NCBI GenBank assembly: GCA_949752735.1
Contig: OX457052.1
Coordinates: 18,442,149-18,506,148, forward strand
Reading direction: 5' to 3'
DNA length: 64,000 nt
Source of the DNA: Lumbricus terrestris
Lineage: Eukaryota > Annelida > Clitellata > Crassiclitellata > Lumbricidae
Under the pieces are notes generated by a model. It made no database searches and was not told where the DNA came from. It saw nothing but the letters and a program-made list of their open reading frames with translations. This document shows, in pieces, positions 47,493-56,496 of this stretch; the stretch's first letter is position 1, and the number at the start of each line of letters is the position of its first letter. The position numbers and the translations under genes were made by a program.

Positions 47493-48001
47493 ATAGAAAA
47501 ATATTTTATTGCACCCAAATAATCGCACACAAGATAATTTCTAAACAGATGAATATTTATATTTACGATCATAATTACAATCTTGAAGTAATTTCACTTA
47601 GAAACGACCCTGAATTCCTTCACCTGAATGGCCCCATCTCCATAGCCAATGACCACGCGCAAGCCGCTCGGAGAGAACTGAACACTGAAGACCCCATCTT
47701 TATCCGCCTCAAACTTGTGTTTCGCTCGCCTCTCTAACAGTCGATCGGTCCCACTGAACTCTTGTCCTTCTTCAGCTTAAATACAGAACCAGGCTTTATA
47801 AATATCTAATGCTGGCACCGATTTAAAAGATCAAGCAATTAATCGTAAAAAAATGAACTTCAGTTGATTTAGATTAATTCGGTATCTGTTATGTAAAGCG
47901 AGAAAACTATTTAAAATGTAGTAACAGAGTCAGTTAACTACATTTTTAATACAAAAACATTTAATTGTGTTGGCATCTTCAACTTTTCCATCAGCACTGA
48001 C
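34167..48001 (-). CDS. WD40-repeat protein gene (9 exons found, 5' end incomplete)
   Basis: Exons (plus-strand coordinates): 47959-48001, 47624-47775, 46624-46804, 45047-45153, 44334-44474, 43523-43603, 38559-38768, 34167-34283, with a further doubtful one at 49923-49979. Each is bounded by AG and GT on the coding strand, and all junction phases agree. The joined frame runs about 340 codons to a TGA. The protein is a chain of WD40 blades, seen as FSVQFSPSG, VRFHPKNSDTIWAS, INCLSFSREGDELATAGRD, FALKHHPDESNVLLSGGWD, NNMILTASW..LQLWDF and VFTLDVDKNGHQMAIGGAGR. WD40 propellers act as protein-binding platforms; no catalytic role is implied. The GPHI.GDGLDI plus ILTASW pair marks a conserved WD40 subfamily that I cannot name. 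Introns hold many repeats. The promoter and start codon were not located. Confidence 0.85.
34355..34573 (+). repeat. SINE-1 copy 3, in the last WD40 intron
   Basis: Full head GGGGTGCGGTGGTGTATGGG (A box), B box GGTTCGAATTCACC, shared body, end 'gggacgcgccataacaag', then a CATA tail. Opposite in orientation to the WD40 gene. Confidence 0.9.
34780..35530 (-). pseudogene. L2/CR1-like LINE ORF2 remnant
   Basis: The minus strand reads, from high to low coordinates, HAKLDYCNSLLLDM (typical R.DYCNSLL), then LQIIQNALL, then HWLK..KCIEYKVQCITHLHHV (HWLPI..RI.YK). It continues into ALLSSPVIHNPATSLDLLLS with frame changes between. Decayed; no RT catalytic box remains. It lies in the last intron of the WD40 gene on the same strand. 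Confidence 0.7.
35531..36290. other. WD40 intron sequence, no separate gene
   Basis: GTGTGT patch at 35634-35712; otherwise unique-looking. Confidence 0.4.
36297..36508 (+). repeat. SINE-1 copy 4
   Basis: Head GGGGCGCGGTGGTCTAGTGG with B-box region ggttccaggtccaaatccacc, body as in the other copies, end 'gggtgctatagcaaatac', tail aataaataaataa. Confidence 0.9.
36509..37822. other. WD40 intron sequence, no separate gene
   Basis: An 80-residue frame at 37552-37794 has no domain or splice support. No repeat family recognised. Confidence 0.35.
37823..38016 (-). mobile_element. CAGGGC-family hAT MITE, copy 2, 194 bp, TSD CTGGATGT
   Basis: Ends CAGGGCTGTTTTTAAGG and TTAAAAAAAGCCCTG. Perfect duplication CTGGATGT at 37815-37822 and 38017-38024. 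In the last WD40 intron. Confidence 0.93.
38559..38768 (-). CDS. WD40 gene exon (210 bp)
   Basis: Bounded by TTTTCTAG and a GTAAAA donor. Phase 0 at both ends, 70 residues. Contains ILTASWVLSDALQLWDF and VIAGGSGTNSVQAIRLKHAK, a WD blade and the next blade's core. Confidence 0.88.
38769..39585. other. WD40 intron sequence
   Basis: No recognised feature. Confidence 0.4.
39586..39985. repeat. 25-bp intronic tandem array, two subfamilies
   Basis: 16 units. 39586-39755 is mostly GAGATCCAATGCTCTAGAGC-type; 39757-39985 is GAGAACCGACACTCTGGAGC-type. The switch is abrupt. Units of the first type each carry TCTAGA. Confidence 0.95.
39986..41660. other. WD40 intron sequence, no separate gene
   Basis: Unique-looking; no exon or repeat family recognised. 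Confidence 0.35.
41670..41735 (+). repeat. LINE 3' end remnant
   Basis: ggctgggctgggagcccctcagaat..cttgaagaggcgccatataaattct matches the terminus at 14046-14105. Confidence 0.8.
41736..42305 (+). repeat. (TGAA)n array, ~570 bp, LINE tail expansion
   Basis: TGAATGAATGTATGAA units with interspersed TGTA variants. Starts directly at the LINE terminus. The 241-residue Ile/His/Ser frame is an artefact. Confidence 0.97.
42829..43192. mobile_element. hAT-type MITE, 364 bp, TSD AAGCAATG
   Basis: Ends CAGTAGCAGCGCTGGG and CCTAGCGCCGCCACTG. Perfect AAGCAATG at 42821-42828 and 43193-43200. The interior carries two 'gatgactaaaaaaaggtca' modules. A truncated relative is at 53614. Confidence 0.92.
43523..43603 (-). 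CDS. WD40 gene exon (81 bp)
   Basis: TTTGTTAG before and a GTGAAA donor after. 27 residues: IWDGRTAKGLQRHIAGPHIA then GDGLDIK. Phase 0 both ends; joins GGWDNFVG to make a complete WD dipeptide blade. Confidence 0.9.
44334..44474 (-). CDS. WD40 gene exon (141 bp)
   Basis: TTGACTTCAG before and GTAAGT (consensus) after. 47 residues with GHSNKIFALKHHPDESNVLL and SGGWDNFVG. Phase 0 both ends. Confidence 0.92.
44640..44762. repeat. 18-bp intronic tandem repeat
   Basis: About six units of CAAAACAATAACTTCTTT, in the intron before the 44334 exon. The NNNFFQ-type frame is an artefact. Confidence 0.93.
45047..45153 (-). CDS. WD40 gene exon (107 bp)
   Basis: TTTCAACAG before and GTCAGA after. 35 full codons: NEINCLSFSREGDELATAGR and HGIRLYDTTTMQ; enters in phase 1 with E completed from the previous exon. 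Its 5' end is part of the 43-bp triplication. Confidence 0.92.
45134..45262. repeat. 43-bp triplication spanning a splice acceptor
   Basis: Three near-identical copies start at 45134, 45177 and 45220. The first contains the first 20 bases of the 45047-45153 exon and its acceptor; the next two repeat both inside the intron. Confidence 0.95.
45408..45450 (-). repeat. LINE 3' end remnant (short)
   Basis: accagaatttatatagcacttcttcaaggg is the reverse complement of the cttgaagaggcgctatataaat terminus. Confidence 0.5.
46188..46330. repeat. (GTCT)n-type microsatellite
   Basis: GTCTGTCTGT units with TGTGTC interruptions, within a WD40 intron. Confidence 0.93.
46362..46570 (+). repeat. SINE-1 copy 5
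   Basis: Complete: GGGGCGCGGTGGTGTAGTCG head, B box GGTTCGAATCCACC, 'gcgcctctgag' and 'cttgaaggtacactataacaag' end, then a CATA/CAAA tail. Only about 50 bases downstream of the exon at 46624-46804 in coding direction. Confidence 0.93.
46624..46804 (-). CDS. WD40 gene exon (181 bp)
   Basis: GATCTGTAG before and GTGCGT after. 60 codons plus one base: DSRNATLVKEL, VAVTMVRFHPKNSDTIWAS, GKVYSANMEDGTCTAVLT. Classic WD40 spacing. Confidence 0.92.
46860..46935 (-). repeat. Diverged LINE/SINE 3' end remnant
   Basis: The reverse complement has GAGCGCCTCTGA..GCGCTTTATAAATTTATAGAAG. Confidence 0.45.
47458..47490. repeat. (AT)n microsatellite
   Basis: Uninterrupted AT repeat after TAA units, in a WD40 intron. 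Confidence 0.95.
47624..47775 (-). CDS. WD40 gene exon (152 bp)
   Basis: TGTATTTAAG before and GTGAAG after. 50 codons after two phase bases: a charged RLLERRAKHKFEADKDG linker then VFSVQFSPSGLRVVIGYGDG (first blade). Confidence 0.9.
47959..48001 (-). CDS. WD40 gene, probable small 5' exon
   Basis: TTTGCATTTCAG before; donor GTTTTT is weak. 43 bp encoding VSADGKVEDANTIK; its single leftover base completes a Ser codon at the next exon. Good acceptor and phase; the weak donor lowers trust. Confidence 0.5.
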
Positions 48002-48326
48002 CTGAAATGCAAAACGATCGCTTAATTTCTTGTCCATTCAAACGTTTCACATTATATCATTGTTCGTCGTATTGCCTAGCTGGAAATGCGCGGCTTGACA
48101 TCACGAAACAATCACTAACATTAATCTAACAAATAAAAAATTAGTCAATTAAAATAATTTTTAACAACAAATCGATTAATCATCTGTCAAAATCTGCGGC
48201 CTTACCTTAATATAACATATGAAACATCTAGGTTTGTAGCCAGACTACAGAAGATAAAATGCTTAATCATATTCTTGTCTTGACAGGCTCTGGCAGTCTC
48301 TAAATTCCATGCAGTAATTGCAATTG

Positions 48327-48327
<1 letters not shown>

Positions 48328-48373
<46 letters not shown>
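48328..48373 (-). repeat. (TAA)n tail of SINE-2 copy 2
   Basis: About 15 TAA units abutting the SINE 3' end. Confidence 0.95.
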
Positions 48374-48374
<1 letters not shown>

Positions 48375-48621
48375 TTCTCTTTATTCGACAATCCGGTTGA
48401 CAGACCGCAACCGGTAACAATTGTACAATTATGCAGTTTAAACAATTCACAAGAACGGAGATCACAGAATACACAAATCTTAACTATACTAACTGGGCAG
48501 ACAGCCTGCAATACACGGCGCTAATAGCAGCCTACAAAGCAAATCCGCCCACCGGGGCTCGAACTCGCTACCTCTTGCACTCTACGCCAGCGTGTTATCC
48601 ATTACTCTACCGGGCGCCCCC
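48374..48621 (-). repeat. SINE-2 copy 2
   Basis: The reverse complement starts GGGGGCGCCCGGTAGAGTAA, with B box AGTTCGAGCCCC and 'gctattagcgccgtgtattgca' as in copy 1. It ends with a (TAA)n tail at 48328-48373. Confidence 0.85.
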
Positions 48622-48871
48622 CTGGGCCCCTATTACTATATTACTTCAGCTAATTCTCGTCTAATCTGGACCAATGAAATGGCAGTCCACGATCACCAAG
48701 AAGTCAGACTGCTTAGCTGTGCAGTGCTCACCACTAGCAAATCAACAGCACCAAGATGCCACTACAGTCACCAGTCTCTCAAATGCGGTCTAGGCACACA
48801 GTTTGTACTCTTATAAAATTGATGTGATTGCAAAATTTGATGCAACCCTGAAAGGGTAATACCTTCTGGTG

Positions 48872-49012
48872 CTGCTCTTGCCACCTGGATAGCTTCTTCC
48901 AGTCTTCTTTGCGCCATAACTTCCAGCCTGCACAACTTCCAGAACTAAAGTTAACTGGTCCTGAGAAATCTGAGAAACATCCGACCACACGATGTTCCAC
49001 TTACACACGTAT
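48872..49012 (-). other. Exon-like segment, not joined to the WD40 model
   Basis: TTTTTACAG then an open frame (WNIVWSDVSQISQDQL) then GTATTA. It could be a 5' exon, but its phase does not fit the 47959-48001 exon in the frame that is open across it. Left undecided. Confidence 0.25.
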
Positions 49013-49922
49013 CTGTAAAAACAAATCTGTGGTCATAAACAAAATGGAAGACAGAGAATATCAAAACACTAGCTCTGTGTAAAAGAATATTTTAACTAAA
49101 AGACTGCGCAGCAAAGAAGAAAAATTACATTCTACATGCCATCAATTGTCTTCAGATGCTGGAATAAGGCTGGATATTCATGGACATATTTATAAAGTAA
49201 GAGGCTTTCAGGGTTCAAAAAACCTCAAAAGGAGTAATTTCCTAAAGATTTGGACTAATACTGTGTGTTTTCTGTGTATTCTGCGGCCAAGTCCATTGGA
49301 AACTCCCCTGCAGCAAAAGACCCTAAAATATTTTACTCATTGCACTACTGTACATAATGGTCCTTTCATTGAGATTGTAGATTGTTTAACATGCACCTTC
49401 CTTTCCAATCTGCCACTTTCCTGGATTCAATTCCTAAAGAGGACTTAGTCTGCTCTTTCATCAGTGCAAGGTCTAAGTGACTATTGATTGTATGTTAAAA
49501 ATATCATTCGTTTCTTAACGACTTAAGAAGGTTACATCAGGGACATCAGGAAATTCCATGCAGTGCACTCCATCTGCATCTATTGATCAATGCCTTTGAG
49601 GCTCGATCATTTGCATATGCACAAGGATCATTACATGCTGAACACCAGATGCCACAAGACGATTTAATTTTCAGGCCTTCTGTGCTCTGATGCAGTTATA
49701 CCATGACTATAAAGTAAAAACGTTACTGCTGCCATCCTCAGTCTCCTGCTCACATTCTCGCTGCAAATGTTCACATAACACACTCAGGATAAAAGAGCGA
49801 ATCAAATTTTAACTAATCATATATGTCGACCCATACTTTCCCCGTCTTGGCTGTCGTCTTCTTCTTCAATTAACTGCATGCAATTTATATTACCTCAAAA
49901 CAGCACAAATTTAGGCCATAAC

Positions 49923-49979
49923 CTTCTCACGGCTCTCATCTTCACTGTGACTGGCTAGAACACGTATGATCTTTGTGCC
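49923..49979 (-). CDS. Possible upstream exon of the WD40 gene
   Basis: 57 bp, phase 0 at both ends, encoding GTKIIRVLASHSEDESREK. It fits the next exon in phase, but the acceptor (GGAAGCTTAG) has a poor pyrimidine tract and the donor is GTTATG. No start codon. Confidence 0.3.
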
Positions 49980-50075
49980 CTAAGCTTCCACTGCCCGATA
50001 CACCTTCGATCGGGAGTCAAAACCCTGCGTTTATATCACAATAATTCTTAGCAATAAGTAACACCAACTAGGCGT

Positions 50076-50139
50076 AATTGCAGTATCGAGGACCGTGAGT
50101 GTCGGTCATCATCAGATACTGTTCAGAGATACTGCAATT
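50076..50139. mobile_element. Small hairpin element, AATTGCAGTATC ends
   Basis: 12-bp perfect inverted ends AATTGCAGTATC and GATACTGCAATT around 40 bp. Similar ends border 52255-52488. Confidence 0.5.
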
Positions 50140-52254
50140 ATCTCCAAATTAGCAATCCTAAATTGAGCAGCCGCAGAGAAAATAATGCGATCTGATCGAG
50201 CATGCATGCAGTAGTCAGTCGTGTTTTGCAATTTAATTCAGGTTTTTGAGGGTTGCAAAATGTTCTGATTCTTAAAATTTGATGGTTTTAAAAAAGCTTC
50301 AAATGTACAAATGATGTAGTACAACAGACAACTAAAGTATGAACTTTTAAAAGGATAAAATAAAATAAAATCGGTTGACATACTCCCACCACGCATTCAG
50401 TACCGCTGTTATGGCAACGAAGTCTGATGCTCCTTTTATATAGCGCCAATCTAACGGAAAATAAACAAGAGTTCCCGAAGTTTTTTCTGATTCTCAGCTT
50501 CACCAGACATTTAATTGAAACAAAAAGCTAATTATTTTTTTACTAAATTTGAATACGATGCACAGCTGTAACTCCTGCAAAAGTAATTAGGCTGATATTA
50601 ACACACTGTGCAGCAGTAGCCTACCAGTAGGTCTAACATAGTTCAGCAACATGGCCTAATAATAATAAAGATAACTAGCTGGGGTACCCGACGTTGCCCG
50701 GGAATTTTAGGATTCGGGCCGTTCCCCGCCAATGCCTCCCTCCGTCCCTCCATCCCGCCATAATGATGACCATCAATGTATTTTAATTGATAAATTTCTG
50801 ATGTAAATAGGGAACACTGTCTTACGGAACCATGTGTTCTTTTGGGTTTACCTATTGACAACCTGCATACGAATTCGTAAACAGACTGTACGCTTGTATT
50901 AGCCTACTTTGTGGTGGTGGTCAATAAAGAAAATTGATTTGATTTGATTTGATACCGGTATCGGTACCGGTAACCCAGGCATAATTCAATCGGAAAGGCC
51001 CTAATCAAAGTAATTAAGGGGAACCAAAGTTTACGAATCGTGTTTTCAGTCTGAGGATGAATTACTGTGCTCATAGTAGCCTTAGTAGGCCAAGTAGGCC
51101 TACACGTTGGAATTAATATGATAGAGAGCGCTATCTATAGATCGGTCTATTATAATTAGTAGAATAGCGACATAAAACTTGTCTCGTAATTACTACACCC
51201 GCAGCGACTGTCTCTTTTACATTATAAGTTGCTTGATGTCATAATCCCCGAATATGACATCATCGCAAAATGACGTCATTTTCATTTGTTCATTCGATTC
51301 ATTTCAGACGATGACTGCACAGAAGTAGACGCAGAAGACAACGAAATGTAATAATAGGCTAATAATAATATATGCCGATGAAGATGACAAAAACGATGAA
51401 AGCGACGACAAAAGACGATGAAGATGAGGGAGAAGATGACGATCAACAGCATTTTGCTGAATTGAGCGGCAGACGATCAACGTAGTGAAAATAATCGACA
51501 AGTAAGTTTCAAAAGGCGTTACTATAGCAACAAAAATGGCCGACGGTCAGACTGTAGAGAGACGAGTTGAGGACAAACGGAAACAAGACATAAGCAGATA
51601 AGCAGATAGTCGATGGGCCTACATAGGCTAGAAGGACGACAGCCAGATGCAGACAGAGACCTATAGATAGTTATAGCCGAACTTTTTTCACTGTCTACGT
51701 GTCTGTCTCTTATCTTCTGTTCCAAGTCTAAAGCTAGAGCGCAGCCAGCAAAATTGTGCCATTTCATGGAAGTTTAATTTGGCATCATAAATATTTCAAA
51801 ACCATATATGGCTTACGTAGGCCTACGTCATTTTTATGTAGCCTATAAAGAAGAATGAAGTGCATTATGAATTTATGACGTATTTTACTTTTAAAATATT
51901 AATAGATTGTAATAATATTGTGGATTCCGCAGAATTAGGCTATATATTTTATTAGAGGACTGCTTTGTGACAATTCAGGCGTTGCTTATTTTAATTTTAT
52001 TTAATTTAGAAACCATTCTGAAGCAAGACGAAAAATACCTGAAGACGAATGAATGTCGGTTCTGAAGTTGTTTGAAGTGGATGAACGAAGACGCAAATGT
52101 AAGTGATTCAAAATTTACGCTTGACTTGTGAGTTGATTGGTCTCAAAATTGTGGCCTCAAGAGGCTTACAACTATTTTTAGATAGTGTTGGATCAATTAG
52201 CAGCAAAATTAAGTCACTCCAGCAGGATACTGAATAGTAATTCTTTGTGGCTTA
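50140..52254. other. Intergenic, no gene supported
   Basis: Contains 'gctggggtacccgacgttgcccgggaatt' at 50678-50706, a phrase typical of a dispersed invertebrate repeat. GAAGATGA-rich DNA lies at 51370-51450. Confidence 0.4.
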
Positions 52255-52488
52255 ATTGCAGTATCAGGGACCAACATATAGGCTACAGTATCTTTGGACA
52301 GTATCCATAATGACACTCATCCTAAACCTTACGCCCTTACCGACACTCACGACGCCTAACCTGACCTAACCGATCCTCACGACTCCTAAGATGACCTTAA
52401 CCAACTCTCGCCTAACCTGACGCTAACCGACCGTTATGACGTCTAACCTGGCCCTAGCCGATACTTGGGTCCCCGACGCTGCAATTTA
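52255..52488. mobile_element. Candidate MITE, AATTGCAG ends
   Basis: Left AATTGCAGTATCAGGGACC; right GGTCCCCGACGCTGCAATT (inverted, imperfect). The interior has repeated 'cctaacctgaccctaaccga' phrases. No clear duplication. Confidence 0.55.
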
Positions 52489-52648
52489 ATGTTACTAATA
52501 CTAAATATAGGCCTATCTATCATAACATGTATTAATTATCTTCGTGGATTTCTGTGTTGCTTCAGGAACCGCCAGAGTGCTGCATGAGGGACATGAGGGG
52601 AATGGCATAAAGGGAATGCGATGAGTGACGGTTGTGTGGCTCTGTGTT

Positions 52649-52650
52649 GC

Positions 52651-52698
<48 letters not shown>

Positions 52699-52699
52699 A
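52649..52699. repeat. (GTT)n microsatellite, ~17 units
   Basis: Uninterrupted GTT except one GTAC. The poly-Gln frame on the other strand is an artefact. Confidence 0.95.
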
Positions 52700-53245
52700 C
52701 GTTGTTGTGTGTTTGTAGTTTATTTGTATTAGTACCTGCCGGGCCTCTGGCGTGGTGTAAAACCCCGTAAGCTCCTCGCAAAGGCAGGAGGGCCTCTGGC
52801 GCGGATTAGGCTAATATCCCGCAAGCCCACTATTATTAATTTTAAATGTATTATTTTATTTATGTGTTGTGCGTTGTTGAGTCGATGGATGAGAAGGGGG
52901 ATGAAGGGGCGGATTGATCAGAAGGAAGTGGTGGACGATGGAAGAGCCAGATCGCTGTGGCCAGTCATCGAAACAGCGTCAAGAGAAAGACAACCTCAAC
53001 TCGATCAATCGACAACGATGCGGAAAAACTCTTTGTTACGAGATTTAAACAGCTAGCTAGATTTGTTGCAAATAGAATCAATTGACAGTGTGAAAGTGAG
53101 GAACATACATTCACTCAGTGGACTTTATAATAAATTAAATAATTTTTTCAATTAATTGTCTGTGTCGTCGCTGTCGTGTGACGGTATTTCTGGGTTTTCT
53201 AAACTTTAGCCATCGTATAACCAGCCTATAACAAAGTTGTTAGGC
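52700..53245. other. Intergenic with duplicated 'ggcctctggcg' block
   Basis: Two diverged ~45-bp blocks at 52738-52780 and 52784-52832. No gene supported. Confidence 0.45.
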
Positions 53246-53253
53246 AAGTATAT

Positions 53254-53445
53254 CAGGGCTTTTTTAACGTGTAGTTGTACACAAAATGTGCAGTTCTAAA
53301 TGAATTTGTGCAGTTGTAGAAGCACTTATCTACAGTTACAACGACCAAAAAAGGTCATTGTCCTCTGATTGGAAGTAATTTACCAGAGGGGATGGGAAAG
53401 GATTAAGGGGTTGTGCAGTTATAAAAATTTCTCAAAACAGCCCTG
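53254..53445 (+). mobile_element. CAGGGC-family hAT MITE, copy 3, 192 bp, TSD AAGTATAT
   Basis: Ends CAGGGCTTTTTTAACGTG and TTCTCAAAACAGCCCTG. Perfect AAGTATAT at 53246-53253 and 53446-53453. Confidence 0.93.
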
Positions 53446-53613
53446 AAGTATATAATTATAAGAAGGAACCGAAGTTCTAGTAAACAGCTTCCAGGATCTC
53501 TAGGCCTATGCCTAAAAAAGCATAAAAGTTAAGTCACCCTAATAGTTCAAAACAAAGTATGAAAACATGGAATAACGATAGTTAAACACTGTCGAAACTA
53601 AAAGCTGCCCCTC

Positions 53614-53658
53614 AGTGGCGGCGCCAGAGGGGCTAGGGGGGTTAAGCAGGGCTTTTTA

Positions 53659-53665
<7 letters not shown>
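53614..53665 (+). mobile_element. Two abutting MITE left ends
   Basis: CAGTGGCGGCGCCAGAGG..GGGGTTAAG (end of the 42829 family) is joined directly to CAGGGCTTTTTAAACG (end of the CAGGGC family). Both are cut off by the GA repeat that follows. Confidence 0.6.
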
Positions 53666-53751
<86 letters not shown>

Positions 53752-53776
53752 CAGAGACAGAGACAGAGACAGAGAC

Positions 53777-53807
<31 letters not shown>

Positions 53808-53818
53808 GACAGAGAGAC
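53660..53818. repeat. (GA)n and (GACAGA)n microsatellite
   Basis: About 70 bp of pure GA, then GACAGA hexamers. Ser/Leu frames on the other strand are artefacts. Confidence 0.97.
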
Positions 53819-54038
53819 TGCATTCTCGGGTCGCATCATCTGACCAACGTTTTTCTGAAGCTGTCTCGTTAAGGTCGTGCAGCAGGAAGTGCCTGGAACT
53901 TCCTCGGTTTGTTGGTGGAATCGCATTTGGATAGGACGACCTTGGGTCTTATAAGGTCATTCGGGATCTACCGTTCGTCTTCTATGCATAGCGCGGAGAC
54001 ATTTGATTGAAAAGGCGACAGAGGGACGCACGGACTTG

Positions 54039-54048
54039 GCGCATGCGC
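54039..54048. promoter_or_regulatory. NRF1-type GCGCATGCGC site
   Basis: Perfect palindromic GCGCATGCGC. Further perfect copies are at 55200-55209 and 55259-55268. In animals this motif marks CpG promoters bound by NRF1. Its target gene here is unknown. Confidence 0.45.
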
Positions 54049-54159
54049 AATAGCAACGTCAAAGCGACGTCCAGTGAACGGACGAAGAACTTATTCGCAA
54101 TCGCCAACAAGATGAATCGATCGGTGGAGATAATATGGAGCGACTGGATAGAGACGACG

Positions 54160-54745
54160 AGGACGAGGAGAGGTGGTGGAAGTCGAAGGAAGGAGACAGT
54201 GAGGAGAAGTATTGTGAGAAAAAGACGTGGAAGAAAGAGGAGGAAAATGAGGAGGTGGTGGAGAATCAAGATGAGGAGGAGGAGAAACAGAGTGACGGGT
54301 ATATGAAGAGGTGAAATGGAGAAATTAAGTGGAGACGGATATTGAAAAGGCGGCGGACGACAATAAAGGAGAAGAATGCTAAGGTCGAAAAAGGAAAATG
54401 AGTGAGAGAGAGAGAGGGGAGGGTGGAAAGAGAGAGGGAGAAGAAACGGTGAGAAAAAGGCGCAGATGAAAGAGGTGGAAAAGGATGAACTAAGGAGGAC
54501 GAGAAGGTACATGATGAAGAGGAGGAGGACGACGAAGAGGACGAAGAGAAGAACGAGGAGGAGGAGGAGAAGGAGGAGGAGGAAGAGAAGGAGGAGGAGG
54601 AAGAGAATGAGAAGGAGGAGGAGGCAGAGAGGAAACAGGAGGAGGAGGAAGAAAAAGAGGATGCGAAGTAGGAGGAGGAGGAGGCAGAGGAGAAACAGGA
54701 GGAGGAGGAAAAGGATGAGAAGGAGGAGGAGAAGGAGGAGTCATG
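54160..54745. repeat. Purine-rich GGA/GAA tract, ~580 bp
   Basis: Almost only A and G on the plus strand with GAGGAGGA runs. Several overlapping Arg/Glu frames arise from it; none is a supported gene. Confidence 0.9.
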
Positions 54746-54779
54746 TGGGCATGTGGGCATGTGCATGTGCAGTGTTCGT

Positions 54780-54876
54780 GCGCCCATCGCTGTCCCGTGC
54801 AGCGTCCACTAAGGCTCCATCATGCACGCGGACTATAAGGCCGTCTGCAACTACGCATGTAGTATATATGGCCCCA

Positions 54877-54922
<46 letters not shown>

Positions 54923-55320
54923 CTGAAGCATCGATGTCGAGCGCTTCAGCATCATCTACAAGTATACAGATCGGCGGCGGCGGCGGCGCCCATTGGCAGC
55001 AGCGGCGTCATCAGCGTCGTGGCGGCGGCGGCATTGGGCGCTTTTAATTCCCCGAACGTATTACGGCCTATAGTGCGTTTAGTCTAGTTTAGACCAGTTA
55101 GGCTCGTTATGTCGTGATGCTAAGGACAGCTGATGCTTCAGTAAAACCAGCCTCCTCTCTCTCTGGAGTCTATGCGCACGAAGGATGCGCGATGCTCACG
55201 CGCATGCGCCAACCGGCGTCTGTACTATCTGTACTTGCAGTGCCGCCATGATGTGATCGCGCATGCGCAGCAACTGCCCTGACTCCGAGCGACACACGAA
55301 AGGACGGACGCACACACAGA
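54780..55320. promoter_or_regulatory. CpG-rich region, possible promoter
   Basis: The densest CpG in the window apart from 63.1 kb, with two GCGCATGCGC sites. No first exon could be tied to it. It lies upstream of the minus-strand WD40 gene, but 5-7 kb away. Confidence 0.35.
54877..54921. repeat. (CTG)n microsatellite, ~15 units
   Basis: Pure CTG repeat in CpG-rich DNA, followed by a (GGC)n patch at 54972-55034. Confidence 0.95.
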
Positions 55321-56496
55321 CGCAGACAGACAGACAGACAGAGATAGAGAAACGAAGCCAGACAAGGTTCTTCTTCTGCTGGTCACACTCGGATACATGT
55401 TAACGTCATCAACGTCGATGTACTTGAAGAATTGATCTAACGATCGCAGAGTGTGACGTAGCTACGGACAAACGGACAAACGGAAGGAAGGAAGGACAAA
55501 CGGAAGGACGGACGGGCGGACACTGCATTTTGGCCTGCACAACTACCAGGTCTACAACTATAGGCCTACACAAACGTTAACTGTTACGGGTCAACGGTGC
55601 TTCTTGGACGATCAACTGGACGCTGCTTATGGTGCACCATTCTCACCAAAATTTAATGTTGACTTTCGACCGTTAGACATCTGCTGGTGAGCTGCTGTGT
55701 GCTATTGATGATTATGTTGCAACATAATTTCTCTATTTTATAAATTTATAAATTGTATGGCTTTAAAGTCACCATATAATTAACTTGGTCACGTGTTGGT
55801 CAAAGCTTACTAATTAGTATACCTGTCCGCCGTAAGTTACCTTTATTGGTGAGTGTTAATGTCTTTTAATGTCGAAAGGTAAAGTAATTACCCAACATCA
55901 TCTCCCCACCCCACCACGCCCCTAACACAATTTATACAGCGCAATTATTGAAACCGTAAGGCATTGACAGAAATCACCAAAAACGTTGCTGTATTAGTTA
56001 CTGTTTAGCGCCAAGTGAAGATGAATAATATTATATAAATATATATTATATATATATATAGTGTCGCCCTTCTGTTTTATTTTGGCTTGGTCTGGCACGA
56101 CTCAAGTGCTAGGCCTACTGGAATTTTAATGAAGACTTTATTATGAACATCAATACTTATTTTACAGGCTAACTGTATCCGTTTCGAAGCATCTCTGTCT
56201 TACACATGTAAGTTTTACTTAATGATAATTACGGGGTATAGCCTGAGAATTTTTTTAACAGCTCTCAAGCGTGGACTATAGGTTGTTGTCTTGTGTATGT
56301 ATATTGTATACATGTAACCTACACATTCTGCCTGTGTGTCTGTCTGTTTGTCTGTCTGTGTGTCTGTCTGTGTGTAAGCCTATGGCTTCAAAATCCGATG
56401 AATTGATCAAGACAGTTAGTCTAAATATTGAAACAGAAACATATCGTAAATCCAACATTCATATCATCATATAATGATCACAGTTTCTTCATCATT
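55321..56496. other. Intergenic, short microsatellites
   Basis: GACA run (55322-55345), GGAC/GGAA phrases (55480-55520), TATATA (56036-56060) and CTGT repeat (56332-56372). No gene. Confidence 0.5.

Noticed and set aside
48872..49012. Exon of the WD40 gene
   Set aside because: Phase does not fit the neighbouring exon in its open frame; kept only as an exon-like segment.
54466..55047. 193-residue Arg-rich frame with poly-Ala and poly-Gly
   Set aside because: Derived from the purine tract, a CTG repeat and a GGC repeat; overlapping frames on the other strand are as long.
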